DNA of 64,000 nucleotides from Pseudomonas asturiensis (GCF_900143095.1 NZ_FRDA01000002.1:124001-188000), one strand, 5' to 3'; shown: positions 8,725 to 16,730, numbered from the stretch's first letter. Made by a program: numbers and translations. The notes: generated by a model from the letters alone, not told the origin.

Positions 8725-9908
8725 ATGCTGTTCCCGCCAGTCGCTGGCAACGTGTCCTGCAGCAATGCACACAGCAGCTGCATGAGCGCTGGCCAGCACG
8801 CCCTACCACTGAACAGCCCTCCAACCAGGCTCTACAGGCTGGTTTTCTGTTTAGTGGCCAATCACACGAAGTCGTGCCACGTCGGCTGCTGTTGGATAAT
8901 CGGCTGACGCCATTGGAGCGAAATGCTTGGCAGGTATTTCGGCTCATGCTGCAAGGCCAGGGCGTGGTCACGCCGCGCTATGATGATTTGCAGCCTTACC
9001 TCTCGAGCGTGCCCTACGGTGCGTCAGCCTCACGTGAAACCATTGCACGCGTGTTGACGATGCTCAGGCTCACTCGTTGGATCAGTTTGGTTAGCCGCGG
9101 TCGCGATCAAATCAGCGGGCAGCTACAAGGTTCTTTGTACGTTCTGCACGATGAGCCGTTAACCCCCGCCGAAGCCATGGAGCTCGATCAGGACTACCTA
9201 GAACTGGTCGGACATGCCCTCGGTCACGCGACAAAGGCCGTGCGTATTGTCGCTCAGCACATTGTGGAGGAGCTCCGACAGGACACGAATATCGATCAGG
9301 GTCGGTTACCGACGCGGCTGGACAGTTGGGGCGAACAGTGGGCGCAGCAAGGCTTGGATCAGCCACCCGGTGATGCATTCCACGATTCCGAACGTGGGGA
9401 AGATCACCACGTTCGGAATCGTGCAGGCCCTCGTTCGGATTCCGAATCAGGCTCGAACCCTAACGTTTCCAGCACCGTTCGGAATCCGAACGCTGCCTGT
9501 ACTGTATTAAAAGAAAGTAAATGTACAGTACCGCGCGCGACCTCTACTGTGGACAACCTGCACTGGCCCACTTCGCTGCGCCTGAACCCAAGCGAACGTC
9601 AGGCCATCGCCGTGGCGCTGAACAAGCTCAACCCAGCGGATCAGCAGGCGGTGCTTAACGAAGCGGGGGCACGCTGTGCGGCCGGTGGTATACGCAAGCC
9701 AGCTGCCTATCTGATGGGCTTGGCCCAACGTGCGCTGAAGGGCGACTTTCGTCCTTGGGCAAGTCAGGCCGAACCGTCCCCCGTCGCAGAGCCGCCCCCA
9801 CCCGCCCCGTCGCGGCCCTCTCGAAAAAAGGGCGAACCTGCATCAGCCCTCGCCCAAGCGTGCCTAAATGAGCTGCGCCAACTGCGTGGAGGCAGTGGAC
9901 GTCAGTAG
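8721..9908 (+). CDS. STY4528-family pathogenicity-island replication protein
   Basis: 395 residues from the ATG at 8721, which overlaps the previous stop as ATGA. The N-terminal half resembles plasmid replication initiators with winged-helix features (RLTPLERNAWQVFRLMLQGQGVVTPRYDDLQPYLSS...ASRETIARVLTMLRLTRWISLVS). This matches the STY4528 family of SPI-7-type elements. The central part (about residues 215-275) is low-complexity and Ser/Asn/Arg-rich, exactly where the DNA carries strong inverted repeats (see 9381-9556). The C-terminal region (LNKLNPADQQAVLNEAGARCAAGGIRKPAAYLMGL) is compact and conserved-looking. The likely role is to start replication of the excised ICE from the embedded repeats. 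Confidence 0.85.
   Translation: MNAVPASRWQRVLQQCTQQLHERWPARPTTEQPSNQALQAGFLFSGQSHEVVPRRLLLDNRLTPLERNAWQVFRLMLQGQGVVTPRYDDLQPYLSSVPYGASASRETIARVLTMLRLTRWISLVSRGRDQISGQLQGSLYVLHDEPLTPAEAMELDQDYLELVGHALGHATKAVRIVAQHIVEELRQDTNIDQGRLPTRLDSWGEQWAQQGLDQPPGDAFHDSERGEDHHVRNRAGPRSDSESGSNPNVSSTVRNPNAACTVLKESKCTVPRATSTVDNLHWPTSLRLNPSERQAIAVALNKLNPADQQAVLNEAGARCAAGGIRKPAAYLMGLAQRALKGDFRPWASQAEPSPVAEPPPPAPSRPSRKKGEPASALAQACLNELRQLRGGSGRQ
9381..9556. other. Candidate replication origin (iteron-like repeats) inside the rep gene
   Basis: A perfect 17-bp inverted repeat, CACGATTCCGAACGTGG (9381-9397) and its complement (9407-9423), is followed by the palindromes TTCGGATTCCGAA (9434-9446) and CGTTCGGAATCCGAACG (9476-9492). 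All share the core TTCGGAAT/ATTCCGAA. An AT-rich spacer follows, flanked by GTACTGTA (9499-9506) and TACAGTAC (9524-9531). TGTGGACAA (9548-9556) is one base from a DnaA box. Repeats, AT-rich DNA and a DnaA-like site together suggest an origin, but no experiment is implied. Confidence 0.55.
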
Positions 9909-9932
9909 ATTTGATGCCAGTGGCATCAAATC
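9908..9932. repeat. Perfect 11-bp hairpin at the end of the replication gene
   Basis: GATTTGATGCC (9908-9918) and GGCATCAAATC (9922-9932) flank a 3-base loop, beginning at the last base of the stop codon. No T-run follows, so it is not a classical terminator. It could protect an mRNA end or be a protein site. A second small stem (GCGTTT AGGG AAACGC, 9975-9990) follows in the 221-base gap before the next gene. Confidence 0.6.
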
Positions 9933-10129
9933 CAGAGAGCTCCAGTCTACGAAAATATCGGACCGAACCATGGAGCGTTTAGGGAAACGCCTGGGCGTAG
10001 TTCCAATAAACGTAGACGTCAGGCATTTGCCCTCTCTCACCAAACCGAATAGACCGCATTCAGCTTTTTGGCTGTCCTTGACCCTCATCTGACGCAACGT
10101 CCCGTCCAAGCCAATGCGAGGACAACACC

Positions 10130-10885
10130 ATGGCCGATCACTATCAACTCAATCTAGGTTCATTGCGCAGCAGCATCACCCTGACCCTGCATACCCACCA
10201 TGCAGCCCGTATCTGGCAAGGTCGAGCCGCACGCGAAGGCGTCCACTCGATCATGGGTATGGCCGGTTACATCAGTGTCACCAACCTGATCAAACAAACT
10301 GCGGCCCAAGACGATCCCTATGCAGATTGGGCCATCGTGCAACTCGAAGAAAAATTGATGCAGGCAAAGGCTGGGATGCTGGAACTGACTCAACAGTTAG
10401 ACCGAATAAGACAGGACCTGCCGACACAGATCGACATGGGGGACAACCTCAACATCCACCCCGTCACTGTGCCATTGTACATCGGCAGTCAGCTGGGTTT
10501 TCTGGCGGTTTACCTGCTAACCGACTACGACACGCTGGTCCGCCATACCCTCTTGGCCCATCACACGGCTTTGATCGGCCGAAGAGACATGGAAGCCTGG
10601 ATCGACGACGGTGCCCACCTGTTACGCAGCCTGTTCGGTCAGGCGCAACGTTATCGACATGCCGGCGTTACACGCGATGATATGGCCGCAAATAATGCCC
10701 GCGCCCTGGCGGCCGTGGAGAAGTATGGATTGCCCCCGATGGACATCCTTGAGGGTCATCGCCGTTCTCAGTTTGCGCCGCCGATCATTCGCCGTGGTGC
10801 TGTAGCAGTGGATGACGCTGACGCGTTGGCAGAGGACGTGGATGGTCCGTCTGTGACCGTGAATGAGCCGGAGGCTGACGCATGA
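10130..10885 (+). CDS. Integrating conjugative element protein, PFL_4669 family (TIGR03761)
   Basis: 251 residues. The N-terminus MADHYQLNLGSLRSSITLTLHTHHAARIWQGRAAREG and the later VPLYIGSQLGFLAVYLLTDYDTLVR match the TIGR03761 family of ICE genes of unknown biochemical role. It is encoded with DUF3158, SSB and topoisomerase III, so a part in DNA processing of the element is likely. No signal peptide or catalytic motif is seen. The last codons overlap the next start (ATGA). Confidence 0.9.
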   Translation: MADHYQLNLGSLRSSITLTLHTHHAARIWQGRAAREGVHSIMGMAGYISVTNLIKQTAAQDDPYADWAIVQLEEKLMQAKAGMLELTQQLDRIRQDLPTQIDMGDNLNIHPVTVPLYIGSQLGFLAVYLLTDYDTLVRHTLLAHHTALIGRRDMEAWIDDGAHLLRSLFGQAQRYRHAGVTRDDMAANNARALAAVEKYGLPPMDILEGHRRSQFAPPIIRRGAVAVDDADALAEDVDGPSVTVNEPEADA

Positions 10886-11400
10886 ATCCCATGACCCCGA
10901 TTCAACCAATGCCCTTCGAAGCGTTGACACCGGATGCCTATCGGCAGCTCGAACACGCTGCCTCCCTAAAAGGCCTTTTAAAACCTTTTAAGGGTAAGGG
11001 GGAGTTGGAGCACCTGGCGCAGGTGGCGAGGGAAATCGAGGCGCAGTTATGTCGCCTGATGGAGGCTGTCGTGCAGCAAGCCGGGGATCCGCCGTACTCG
11101 CTATTGAAGATACGATTGGTGCTGCAGAAGACCAGTGCGGGCAGCACCTTTTTGCGTTGGCGCACCCGTGATTTTTCTCGCATGGGTGTGGCGGTTTGGG
11201 AACGTCAGATCTCCAACAAAGCATTGCCGCAGATCGTACGAGAGGAATTGCACCGTTTCGAATGCGCGCGTATCGCACTAAACCTTCAAATGAGTGTAGT
11301 GCATTCGCTCTACCGCCAGGCTACGACCTGCGCGATCAAAATGGCCAGTGCCGAACAGTTGCTGCGCCAGTTCACACCCGCAGTGGAGACAACACGATGA
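10882..11400 (+). CDS. DUF3158 family protein
   Basis: 172 residues with SLKGLLKPFKGKGELEHLAQVAREIEAQLCRL and LQKTSAGSTFLRWRTRDFSRMGVAVWE, the pattern of DUF3158 proteins found only in this ICE context. Function unknown. It is coupled by 4-base overlaps to the gene before (TIGR03761) and after (ssb), so these three are almost certainly translated from one message. Confidence 0.87.
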   Translation: MNPMTPIQPMPFEALTPDAYRQLEHAASLKGLLKPFKGKGELEHLAQVAREIEAQLCRLMEAVVQQAGDPPYSLLKIRLVLQKTSAGSTFLRWRTRDFSRMGVAVWERQISNKALPQIVREELHRFECARIALNLQMSVVHSLYRQATTCAIKMASAEQLLRQFTPAVETTR

Positions 11401-11852
11401 GTACTTTTTTCGTCGGCGAAGGCAATATCGGCAGTGCGCCAGAGTTCCAGGAGTTCGCCTCAGGCAATGACGAGCCACGGCGTTTGCTAAGGCTGAATGT
11501 GTACTTCGACAACCCCATCCCACGCGAGGGCAGCTATGAAGATCGGGGCGGCTATTGGGCGCCGGTTGAGCTCTGGCACCGTGAGGCTGAACACTGGAGC
11601 ACGCTGTACCAGAAAGGCATGCGCGTGCTGGTCGAAGGTCGTACGGTGCGCGATGAGTGGGAGGACAGCGAAGACAATGCACGGGTGACCTTCAAGATCG
11701 AGGCCCGTCGAGTCGGCATCCTGCCTCACCGGGTGCACAGCGTGGTCATGCGGGAACGCTCCAGTGAACCGACGGCCGCTCAAAATACTGAACAGGTCAG
11801 CTCGTTGACGTCGAAACCCAAGAAACACAGAGGGCAATCGCCTAAGGCCTGA
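11397..11852 (+). CDS. ssb: Single-stranded DNA-binding protein (ICE-encoded)
   Basis: 151 residues from the ATG at 11397 inside the previous stop. The N-terminal OB-fold region reads MSTFFVGEGNIGSAPEFQEF...RRLLRLNVYFDNPIP, then VELWHREAEHWSTLYQKGMRVLVEGRTVRDEW and VTFKIEARRVGILP, the strand order of SSB-type proteins. The C-terminal tail is basic and Lys-rich, and lacks the acidic DIPF-type tip of housekeeping SSB, so partner recruitment may differ. It should coat single-stranded ICE DNA during transfer or rolling-circle replication. Confidence 0.88.
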   Translation: MSTFFVGEGNIGSAPEFQEFASGNDEPRRLLRLNVYFDNPIPREGSYEDRGGYWAPVELWHREAEHWSTLYQKGMRVLVEGRTVRDEWEDSEDNARVTFKIEARRVGILPHRVHSVVMRERSSEPTAAQNTEQVSSLTSKPKKHRGQSPKA

Positions 11853-11992
11853 ACGACTTCAGGCATAAAAATTGCGCCTTTGCGCGAAGTGCCTGGCCTG
11901 TCATTACTCGCTGCTCATGAAGCCCCCACCCAGTTACGAACGCTCCAATGAGGTAGCAGCTTCAGCCCATTCAAGGCCGCCCTCACCGACTA

Positions 11993-12072
11993 ATATGAGG
12001 AACCTGCCATTCAGGTTTCTCATATCTCGCCCCTGCTACTTCGAACAACGCTGCTCCGGACTCAATCCGGAG
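11993..12072 (+). promoter_or_regulatory. Structured leader of topB: long hairpin and SD-containing hairpin
   Basis: ATATGAGGAACCTG (11993-12006) pairs with CAGGTTTCTCATAT (12012-12025) around CCATT, 14 bp with one G-U pair. A second stem CTCCGG (12054-12059) / CCGGAG (12067-12072) encloses the GGAG ribosome site of topB, which lies 7 bases before its ATG. This suggests translation control of topB by RNA structure. Confidence 0.5.
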
Positions 12073-12079
12073 TAGTTAT

Positions 12080-14029
12080 ATGCGCCTCTTCCTCTGCGAA
12101 AAACCTTCCCAGGGTCGTGACATCGCCAAGGTTCTCGGAGCCACTCAGCGTGGCGATGGTTGCTTGATCGGCCCCGAGACAACTGTCACATGGTGTATCG
12201 GCCACCTACTGGAGACGGCCCCGCCTGAAGCCTACGGAACTCAGTACAAGAACTGGTCGTTGGATCATCTACCGATCATTCCGGCGCAGTGGCAAGTGGA
12301 GGTCAAACCCAAGACTGCCGCGCAGTTCAAAATCATCAAACGCCTGCTCAGCGAAGCCACCTCCGTTGTCATCGCAACCGACGCCGACCGCGAAGGTGAG
12401 ATGATTGCCCGCGAATTATTGGAGCTCTGCCAGTACCAAGGCACTGTTCAGCGCCTCTGGCTGTCCGCACTCAACGAAGCATCGATTCGCAGGGCACTGA
12501 ACTCGCTGAAGTCTGGTCAGGAGACCTTCCCGCTCTATCACTCGGCCCTCGCCCGCAGCCGTGCCGACTGGCTGATCGGCATGAACCTCAGTCGTTTGTT
12601 TACCCTTCTTGGTCGGCGGGCAGGCTACGACGGCGTTTTGTCAGTGGGGCGCGTCCAGACACCCACCTTACGTCTGGTGGTCGATAGGGATCGTGCGATT
12701 GCCGGCTTCGTCCCGGTGCCTTACTGGAACATTGAGGTACACCTATCGTCGATGGGCCAGCGATTCATCGCGTCGTGGTTACCACCATGCTCAGGACGGG
12801 ACGAGTCGGGGCGTTGCCTACAAAAAGTGCTTGCCCATCACGCGGTCCAAACAATCACCGACGAGAAGTCCGCCACGGTACTCTCGTTACATACTGAGCA
12901 TTACCGAGAACCGCCGCCCCTGCCCTTCGACCTGAGTACATTGCAGGAAGTCTGCTCGCGTAAGCTGGGGCTCGGCGTCCAGGAAACCCTGAACATCGCC
13001 CAAGCCCTGTATGAAACCCACAAAGCCACCACCTACCCGCGCAGCGATTGCCGCTATTTGCCAGAGAATATGTTCAACGAAGCTCCCGCGGTACTAGACG
13101 CCCTGCTCAAAACGGATCCTGCACTCAGACCTGCATTCGAGGACCTCGATCAATCATTGCGCTCCCGCGCATGGAACAATGCCAAGGTCACTGCGCACCA
13201 CGGCATCATCCCCACCATCGAACCGGCAAACCTGGTGCGGATGTCCGAACAAGAACGCCATGTCTACGAACTGATCCGTAGCCACTACCTAGCGCAGTTT
13301 CTTCCGCATCATGAGTTTGATCGGACCCAGGTCGAACTGGCGTGTGGCGAAGAACGATTGACCGCTGTGGGCAAACTGATCTTGGTCCAGGGCTGGAAAA
13401 GCTCGCTCTCCGAAAACACCGAGGAGGATGAGCCCAGTCACAAATCCCAAGTCTTACCCATCTTGCAACAGGGCACGCAGTGCGCAGTGGACAATGTCGA
13501 ACTCAAATCCATGCGAACTGCCGCTCCTAAACCTCTCACCGAGGGTGATCTGATCAAGGCGATGAAAAACGTCGCCAAGCTTGTCAACGACCCACGCCTG
13601 AAACAGAAACTTCGGGACACCACCGGTATCGGAACCGAAGCCACACGAGCTGGCATTATCAAAGGGCTCATTGATCGCGGTTATTTGATGAAGAAAAAAC
13701 GCGCCTTAACGGCCACGGCGGCGGCCCATACCCTGATCGAGGCGGTACCCTCTGCAGTCGCGGATCCTGGCATGACTGCGATTTGGGAGCAGGCGCTTGA
13801 CGAAATCGAAGGGGGACGCCTGACCTTGGATGCGTTTGTCACAAAGCAGGCGAAATGGATCGCGCAATTGGTCGAACATTGTGGTGCGCTCACCTTGTCG
13901 ATAGCGGTCAAAGCCGGACCGGCCTGCCCCATTTGCAATGCCTCAATGATCAAGCGAAAGGGCAAATCTGGGCCGTTCTGGTCATGCTCGCAGTATCCGA
14001 ACTGCAAGGGTACTACGCCAATTAGATAA
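12080..14029 (+). CDS. topB: DNA topoisomerase III (type IA)
   Basis: 649 residues. The TOPRIM domain begins MRLFLCEKPSQGRDIAKVLG (Glu7) and contains IATDADREGEMIA with Asp101, Asp103 and Glu105. The catalytic Tyr is in TTYPRSDCRYLP at about residue 319. The C-terminus carries one zinc finger, CPICNASMIKRKGKSGPFWSC, from about residue 616. The enzyme passes single strands and decatenates DNA. TopB copies are standard in PFGI/SPI-7 elements and probably assist conjugative replication. The gene has its own structured leader and is the last of the replication block. Confidence 0.96.
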   Translation: MRLFLCEKPSQGRDIAKVLGATQRGDGCLIGPETTVTWCIGHLLETAPPEAYGTQYKNWSLDHLPIIPAQWQVEVKPKTAAQFKIIKRLLSEATSVVIATDADREGEMIARELLELCQYQGTVQRLWLSALNEASIRRALNSLKSGQETFPLYHSALARSRADWLIGMNLSRLFTLLGRRAGYDGVLSVGRVQTPTLRLVVDRDRAIAGFVPVPYWNIEVHLSSMGQRFIASWLPPCSGRDESGRCLQKVLAHHAVQTITDEKSATVLSLHTEHYREPPPLPFDLSTLQEVCSRKLGLGVQETLNIAQALYETHKATTYPRSDCRYLPENMFNEAPAVLDALLKTDPALRPAFEDLDQSLRSRAWNNAKVTAHHGIIPTIEPANLVRMSEQERHVYELIRSHYLAQFLPHHEFDRTQVELACGEERLTAVGKLILVQGWKSSLSENTEEDEPSHKSQVLPILQQGTQCAVDNVELKSMRTAAPKPLTEGDLIKAMKNVAKLVNDPRLKQKLRDTTGIGTEATRAGIIKGLIDRGYLMKKKRALTATAAAHTLIEAVPSAVADPGMTAIWEQALDEIEGGRLTLDAFVTKQAKWIAQLVEHCGALTLSIAVKAGPACPICNASMIKRKGKSGPFWSCSQYPNCKGTTPIR

Positions 14030-14089
14030 GACACGTGACGCCCATGACAGTTCGGTTGAGATCAACAGGACGTTGGATTGGTGCACAGC

Positions 14090-14347
14090 TCAGTGCATCA
14101 TCAGCGGCGCCTGATCCCGCTCCAAGTCGATCAAAGGTTGTCCGACTTCACGGGCCAAAGCGATGCCTGTCGAAATCCATATCTGCCCCAGCTCGTTGAA
14201 GGCTTTTAGGTGGGCAGGATCTTCGTTGAGCCAAAGAACAAGGCTTTCGAAGTGTTCGGGGTTATCCGGGCAATCATGAATCTTGATGAACAACTCCATT
14301 GTTCGATCCCAAATCAGATCCATGACGTCCTTTCTCTCATCTTCCAT
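14090..14347 (-). CDS. Small FecR N-terminal-like (DUF4880-like) protein
   Basis: 85 residues from the ATG at 14347 (a TTG at 14353 is in frame). The core HFESLVLWLNEDPAHLKAFNELGQIW resembles the N-terminal DUF4880 domain of FecR-type anti-sigma factors (pattern WL..DP.H..A...L). There is no membrane segment and no FecR sensor domain, so it is a stand-alone version. It lies alone on the minus strand facing topB. Whether it touches a sigma factor is unknown. Confidence 0.6.
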   Translation of the reverse strand: MEDERKDVMDLIWDRTMELFIKIHDCPDNPEHFESLVLWLNEDPAHLKAFNELGQIWISTGIALAREVGQPLIDLERDQAPLMMH

Positions 14348-14555
14348 GTTCAACCATCCCTCAACATGGTCCTTTCAGACCGTCCCTCTTACTAACCAAT
14401 CTGGACTCTGATCCCTGAAGGGACAGAAACCACGTCGCGATACTCAGCTGTTTCAGTCACTATAACAACCCAATGAGTCGATACTCAACCTTTAAGGATG
14501 TTCATGTCAACGGGTCTTTGCTCAACCATTCGGGTTGAACTGGAGAACTCATCAC

Positions 14556-14897
14556 TTGGCACATAAACATCCAACCCAAGCCCAAATCGGGCGCATGATC
14601 GCGAAGCACCGCAGCGAGCGTAATTTGACTCAGGAAGAGGTGGCTGAACGTTTAGGGATCGGTAGCGAAGCTATCTCGCGCCTGGAACGGGGTGTAGTGG
14701 AGCTTTCAGTGGTCAAGCTGATGCAACTGGCTGATATTTTCGATTGCCGGATGGATGAACTCCTGACAGCATCGAGTAATCGCCCCAATGACCAGGGTCA
14801 GATGATCGCGGGTCTGCTGAGTGGACTGAAAGAAAGCGACCGTGCCTTTATCTTGGCAACCGTCGAACAATTAGCCGCACATCTCGGCAGTAAGTGA
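14556..14897 (+). CDS. XRE-family helix-turn-helix regulator
   Basis: About 113 residues if it starts at the TTG at 14556, which has GGAGA nine bases upstream; a TTG at 14535 is also in frame. The HTH_3 domain reads IGRMIAKHRSERNLTQEEVAERLGIGSEAISRLERGVVELSVVKLMQLADIFDCRMDELL. The C-terminal tail (LLSGLKESDRAFILATVEQLAAHL) is common in small ICE regulators and probably mediates dimerisation. It likely represses nearby ICE genes. The start is uncertain because no ATG is well placed. Confidence 0.82.
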   Translation: MAHKHPTQAQIGRMIAKHRSERNLTQEEVAERLGIGSEAISRLERGVVELSVVKLMQLADIFDCRMDELLTASSNRPNDQGQMIAGLLSGLKESDRAFILATVEQLAAHLGSK

Positions 14898-15000
14898 CCT
14901 CTTTTATCGTGCTAAATGTAGTGTCCTATGAAGGGGACCTGCAGGCTTGACGTCTTATTGACCTCTCTGCTGTAGTAACTTCGGATAATCGCCAACGGCG

Positions 15001-15376
15001 ACCCAAGACCGATTAGCTCCGGGCAGCTCGGTCAAACTCTTCGAGTTCGGAGCCTCCTCTTCTGCGGGATCTCGTTCCCGTTCTGTGCTCGACCTGATTG
15101 TGGTGGCGGATGACCACTGTTGCCTCTACCCGGCAATAGCGGTCATCCGCTTCGGCGATCGTATTCAGTCCCGGAGCCCACCGGGGAAACACAGGGCACC
15201 CTTTGTGCGCGGATGCGTGCCAGCATATTCCGACCCAGGCCACGACAAGGGTCGGTTGGCGAATCATTGCGCAGTTCAACCAAGTTTTGCGAGGAGCTTG
15301 TCGACTGCGTAAGACCGTCAAAGGTGGTTTTTCTCTTCCTCGCCTGGCACACCACCAGGCCCACTTTTCTTTTTTT
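15001..15376 (+). other. Structured non-coding region (ncRNA or oriT candidate) ending in a terminator-like hairpin
   Basis: No convincing gene. GCGGATGACC (15106-15115) pairs perfectly with GGTCATCCGC (15141-15150), with an inner TTGCC/GGCAA stem. CCGACCC (15230-15236) pairs with GGGTCGG (15249-15255). GCCTGG (15342-15347) pairs with CCAGGC (15355-15360) and is followed by a pyrimidine/T-rich run to about 15376. The layout fits a structured RNA with a terminator, or a transfer origin. The rest of 14898-15480 shows nothing I can name. Confidence 0.4.
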
Positions 15377-15480
15377 CATTTTCTTAATTCCAGTGACTAC
15401 CACCGTATTCCGGCCTAAAAAAATCGGGTTGTAGCGTCTTGACGCTCCCCTGTGACAGGCTTATACAAAGGGCGTGGTTC

Positions 15481-15616
15481 GCTGTCGTTGACAGCCCAGC
15501 CCAGGTAGCCAAAACCTTCAAGGCTACGCCACGTTCGTGGTGGTTTACCCAAGTGCGATCAGCGTTCGGAAGCTCGCGCGGTTACCGCTTAAGCGGTGAT
15601 GAATGCCGACTACTCC
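15481..15616 (+). repeat. Structured leader element, copy A
   Basis: This 136-base block is repeated in diverged form at 38688-38822; about four in five aligned positions match. Paired segments are GCTGTC/GACAGC (15481-15495), GTAGCC (15505-15510) / GGCTAC (15522-15527), CCACG TT CGTGG near 15530-15541, and the palindrome ACCGCTTAAGCGGT (15584-15597). It lies 192 bases upstream of the STY4534 gene. Stem positions are kept between copies while loops vary, as expected of an RNA structure. Confidence 0.65.
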
Positions 15617-15738
15617 ATCCCTTCGGATTACCACCGCAGACGTCCCTCTGCTGCACAGCTATTCCCCCAGAAGCATCATTCTGATGGTCATCGGCTTGCC
15701 GGTGACGAGTCGTTCATCGCTCGACTTCACCTCACCCA

Positions 15739-15768
15739 CCCTGACGGGGGCTCACTTTCCCGTCAGGG
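15739..15768 (+). promoter_or_regulatory. 10-bp hairpin in the leader of the STY4534-family gene
   Basis: CCCTGACGGG (15739-15748) pairs perfectly with CCCGTCAGGG (15759-15768) around a 10-base loop, 40 bases before the start codon. Only a weak T-rich stretch (TTTTCCCTT) follows after a gap, so it may be an attenuator or a stability element rather than a full terminator. Confidence 0.45.
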
Positions 15769-15808
15769 GCTGTGCGTCGCCGTTTTCCCTTGAAACAGGA
15801 GAACAACC

Positions 15809-16390
15809 ATGGCCTACGCCAACCAATCCCAAGAAGCGACCTCTTACTTCAACCTGCACACCGCCGGTATCGGCTACCTCAACCGTGTTCGTGAAGTACA
15901 GGTCCGCCGCGGTCAGCCATTCATGGCCTGCGATATCGCAGCCTTGCATGGTGCCTCCGATGCAGTGGAGTACACCCGCTTTGATTGCAAAGTCGCTGGT
16001 GGCGAAGCTGACCGCTTGATTCGTCTCTATATGGACGCCGTCAGAGCCGAGAAAAAGGTCTTGCTGTCGTTCCGTATTGGTGACCTGTGGATCGACCCAT
16101 TTCTCTATGAGAAAGGCGATAAACAAGGCCAACCTGGCGCCAGCTTGAAAGGTCGTTTGCTGTTCATCGACTGGATCAAGGTCAATGGCAAGTTCGAATA
16201 CAAAGCGCCCGCCAGGCAGGAAGCAACAGCACCTGCTGAGCCAGCGCAGATCAATGAACCCTCTCCAACGTCGGCTGATGCCGAAGCGGAGGATACCGAC
16301 AACCCTACAGAGGCCAGGATTGAACCTGAATCTCCAACCACTCCCCGCACGGCCCGCCGTGTCGCCACACGTGCTGTTCAGTCCGCCTGA
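15809..16390 (+). CDS. STY4534-family ICE replication protein (DUF3577)
   Basis: 193 residues. The N-terminal 135 residues (YFNLHTAGIGYLNRVREVQVRRGQPFMACDIAALHG...GRLLFIDWIKVNGKFEYK) match the DUF3577/STY4534 family encoded by SPI-7-like islands. The C-terminal 60 residues are Ala/Pro/Glu/Thr-rich and look disordered. AGGAG precedes the ATG at good spacing. It is preceded by the structured element at 15481-15616 and followed by a terminator. It may bind single-stranded DNA, since the family resembles OB-fold proteins; this is inference. Confidence 0.85.
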   Translation: MAYANQSQEATSYFNLHTAGIGYLNRVREVQVRRGQPFMACDIAALHGASDAVEYTRFDCKVAGGEADRLIRLYMDAVRAEKKVLLSFRIGDLWIDPFLYEKGDKQGQPGASLKGRLLFIDWIKVNGKFEYKAPARQEATAPAEPAQINEPSPTSADAEAEDTDNPTEARIEPESPTTPRTARRVATRAVQSA

Positions 16391-16412
16391 ACAATCCATG
16401 ATGTTTTACATC

Positions 16413-16440
16413 AAGGCGCTCAATCGAGCGCCTTTTCTTC
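16413..16440 (+). terminator. Intrinsic terminator after the STY4534-family gene
   Basis: AAGGCGCT (16413-16420), loop CAATCG, AGCGCCTT (16427-16434), then TTCTTC. The 8-bp stem followed by a T-rich run fits a rho-independent terminator, 22 bases after the stop codon. Confidence 0.7.
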
Positions 16441-16461
16441 AACTAGCACAGGAGAACCAAT

Positions 16462-16719
16462 ATGGAATCCTTCTGGCTTTGCGACGACTGCCTGTTCGGT
16501 GCGGCTTACGAGGACTACAGCACGTTATCGCTGTATTACTCGCCGGATGAGATCGAACAACGCATCGCCGCGATACACCGTAGGCTGGTTCGTTTATTGC
16601 CCATCAGTGCCGACTTCGATCCCGAAACCGGCTGGGGCATAAGAGGCTTTTCTCCATTGCCTTGCGACGGTTGTGGTTCACCTCTACACGGTCAACGCCA
16701 CCGATACACTCGGCTGTAA
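16462..16719 (+). CDS. Small hypothetical protein with paired CxxC motifs
   Basis: 85 residues with AGGAG before the ATG. It contains LCDDCLFGAAYEDY near the N-terminus and PCDGCGSPLHGQRHRYTRL at the end, so four Cys in two CxxC pairs may bind zinc. No named family is recognised, but small proteins of this look are frequent near radC in these ICEs. It sits between a terminator and a short tandem repeat. Confidence 0.65.
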   Translation: MESFWLCDDCLFGAAYEDYSTLSLYYSPDEIEQRIAAIHRRLVRLLPISADFDPETGWGIRGFSPLPCDGCGSPLHGQRHRYTRL

Positions 16720-16730
16720 ACCCTACATCA

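Noticed and set aside
9868..10092. Plus-strand 74-codon frame overlapping the end of the replication gene
   Set aside because: It overlaps the rep coding end and a strong hairpin and shows no family character.
15013..15434. Several overlapping frames on both strands in the structured region
   Set aside because: They follow the inverted repeats, lack ribosome sites and read as low-complexity or basic nonsense.
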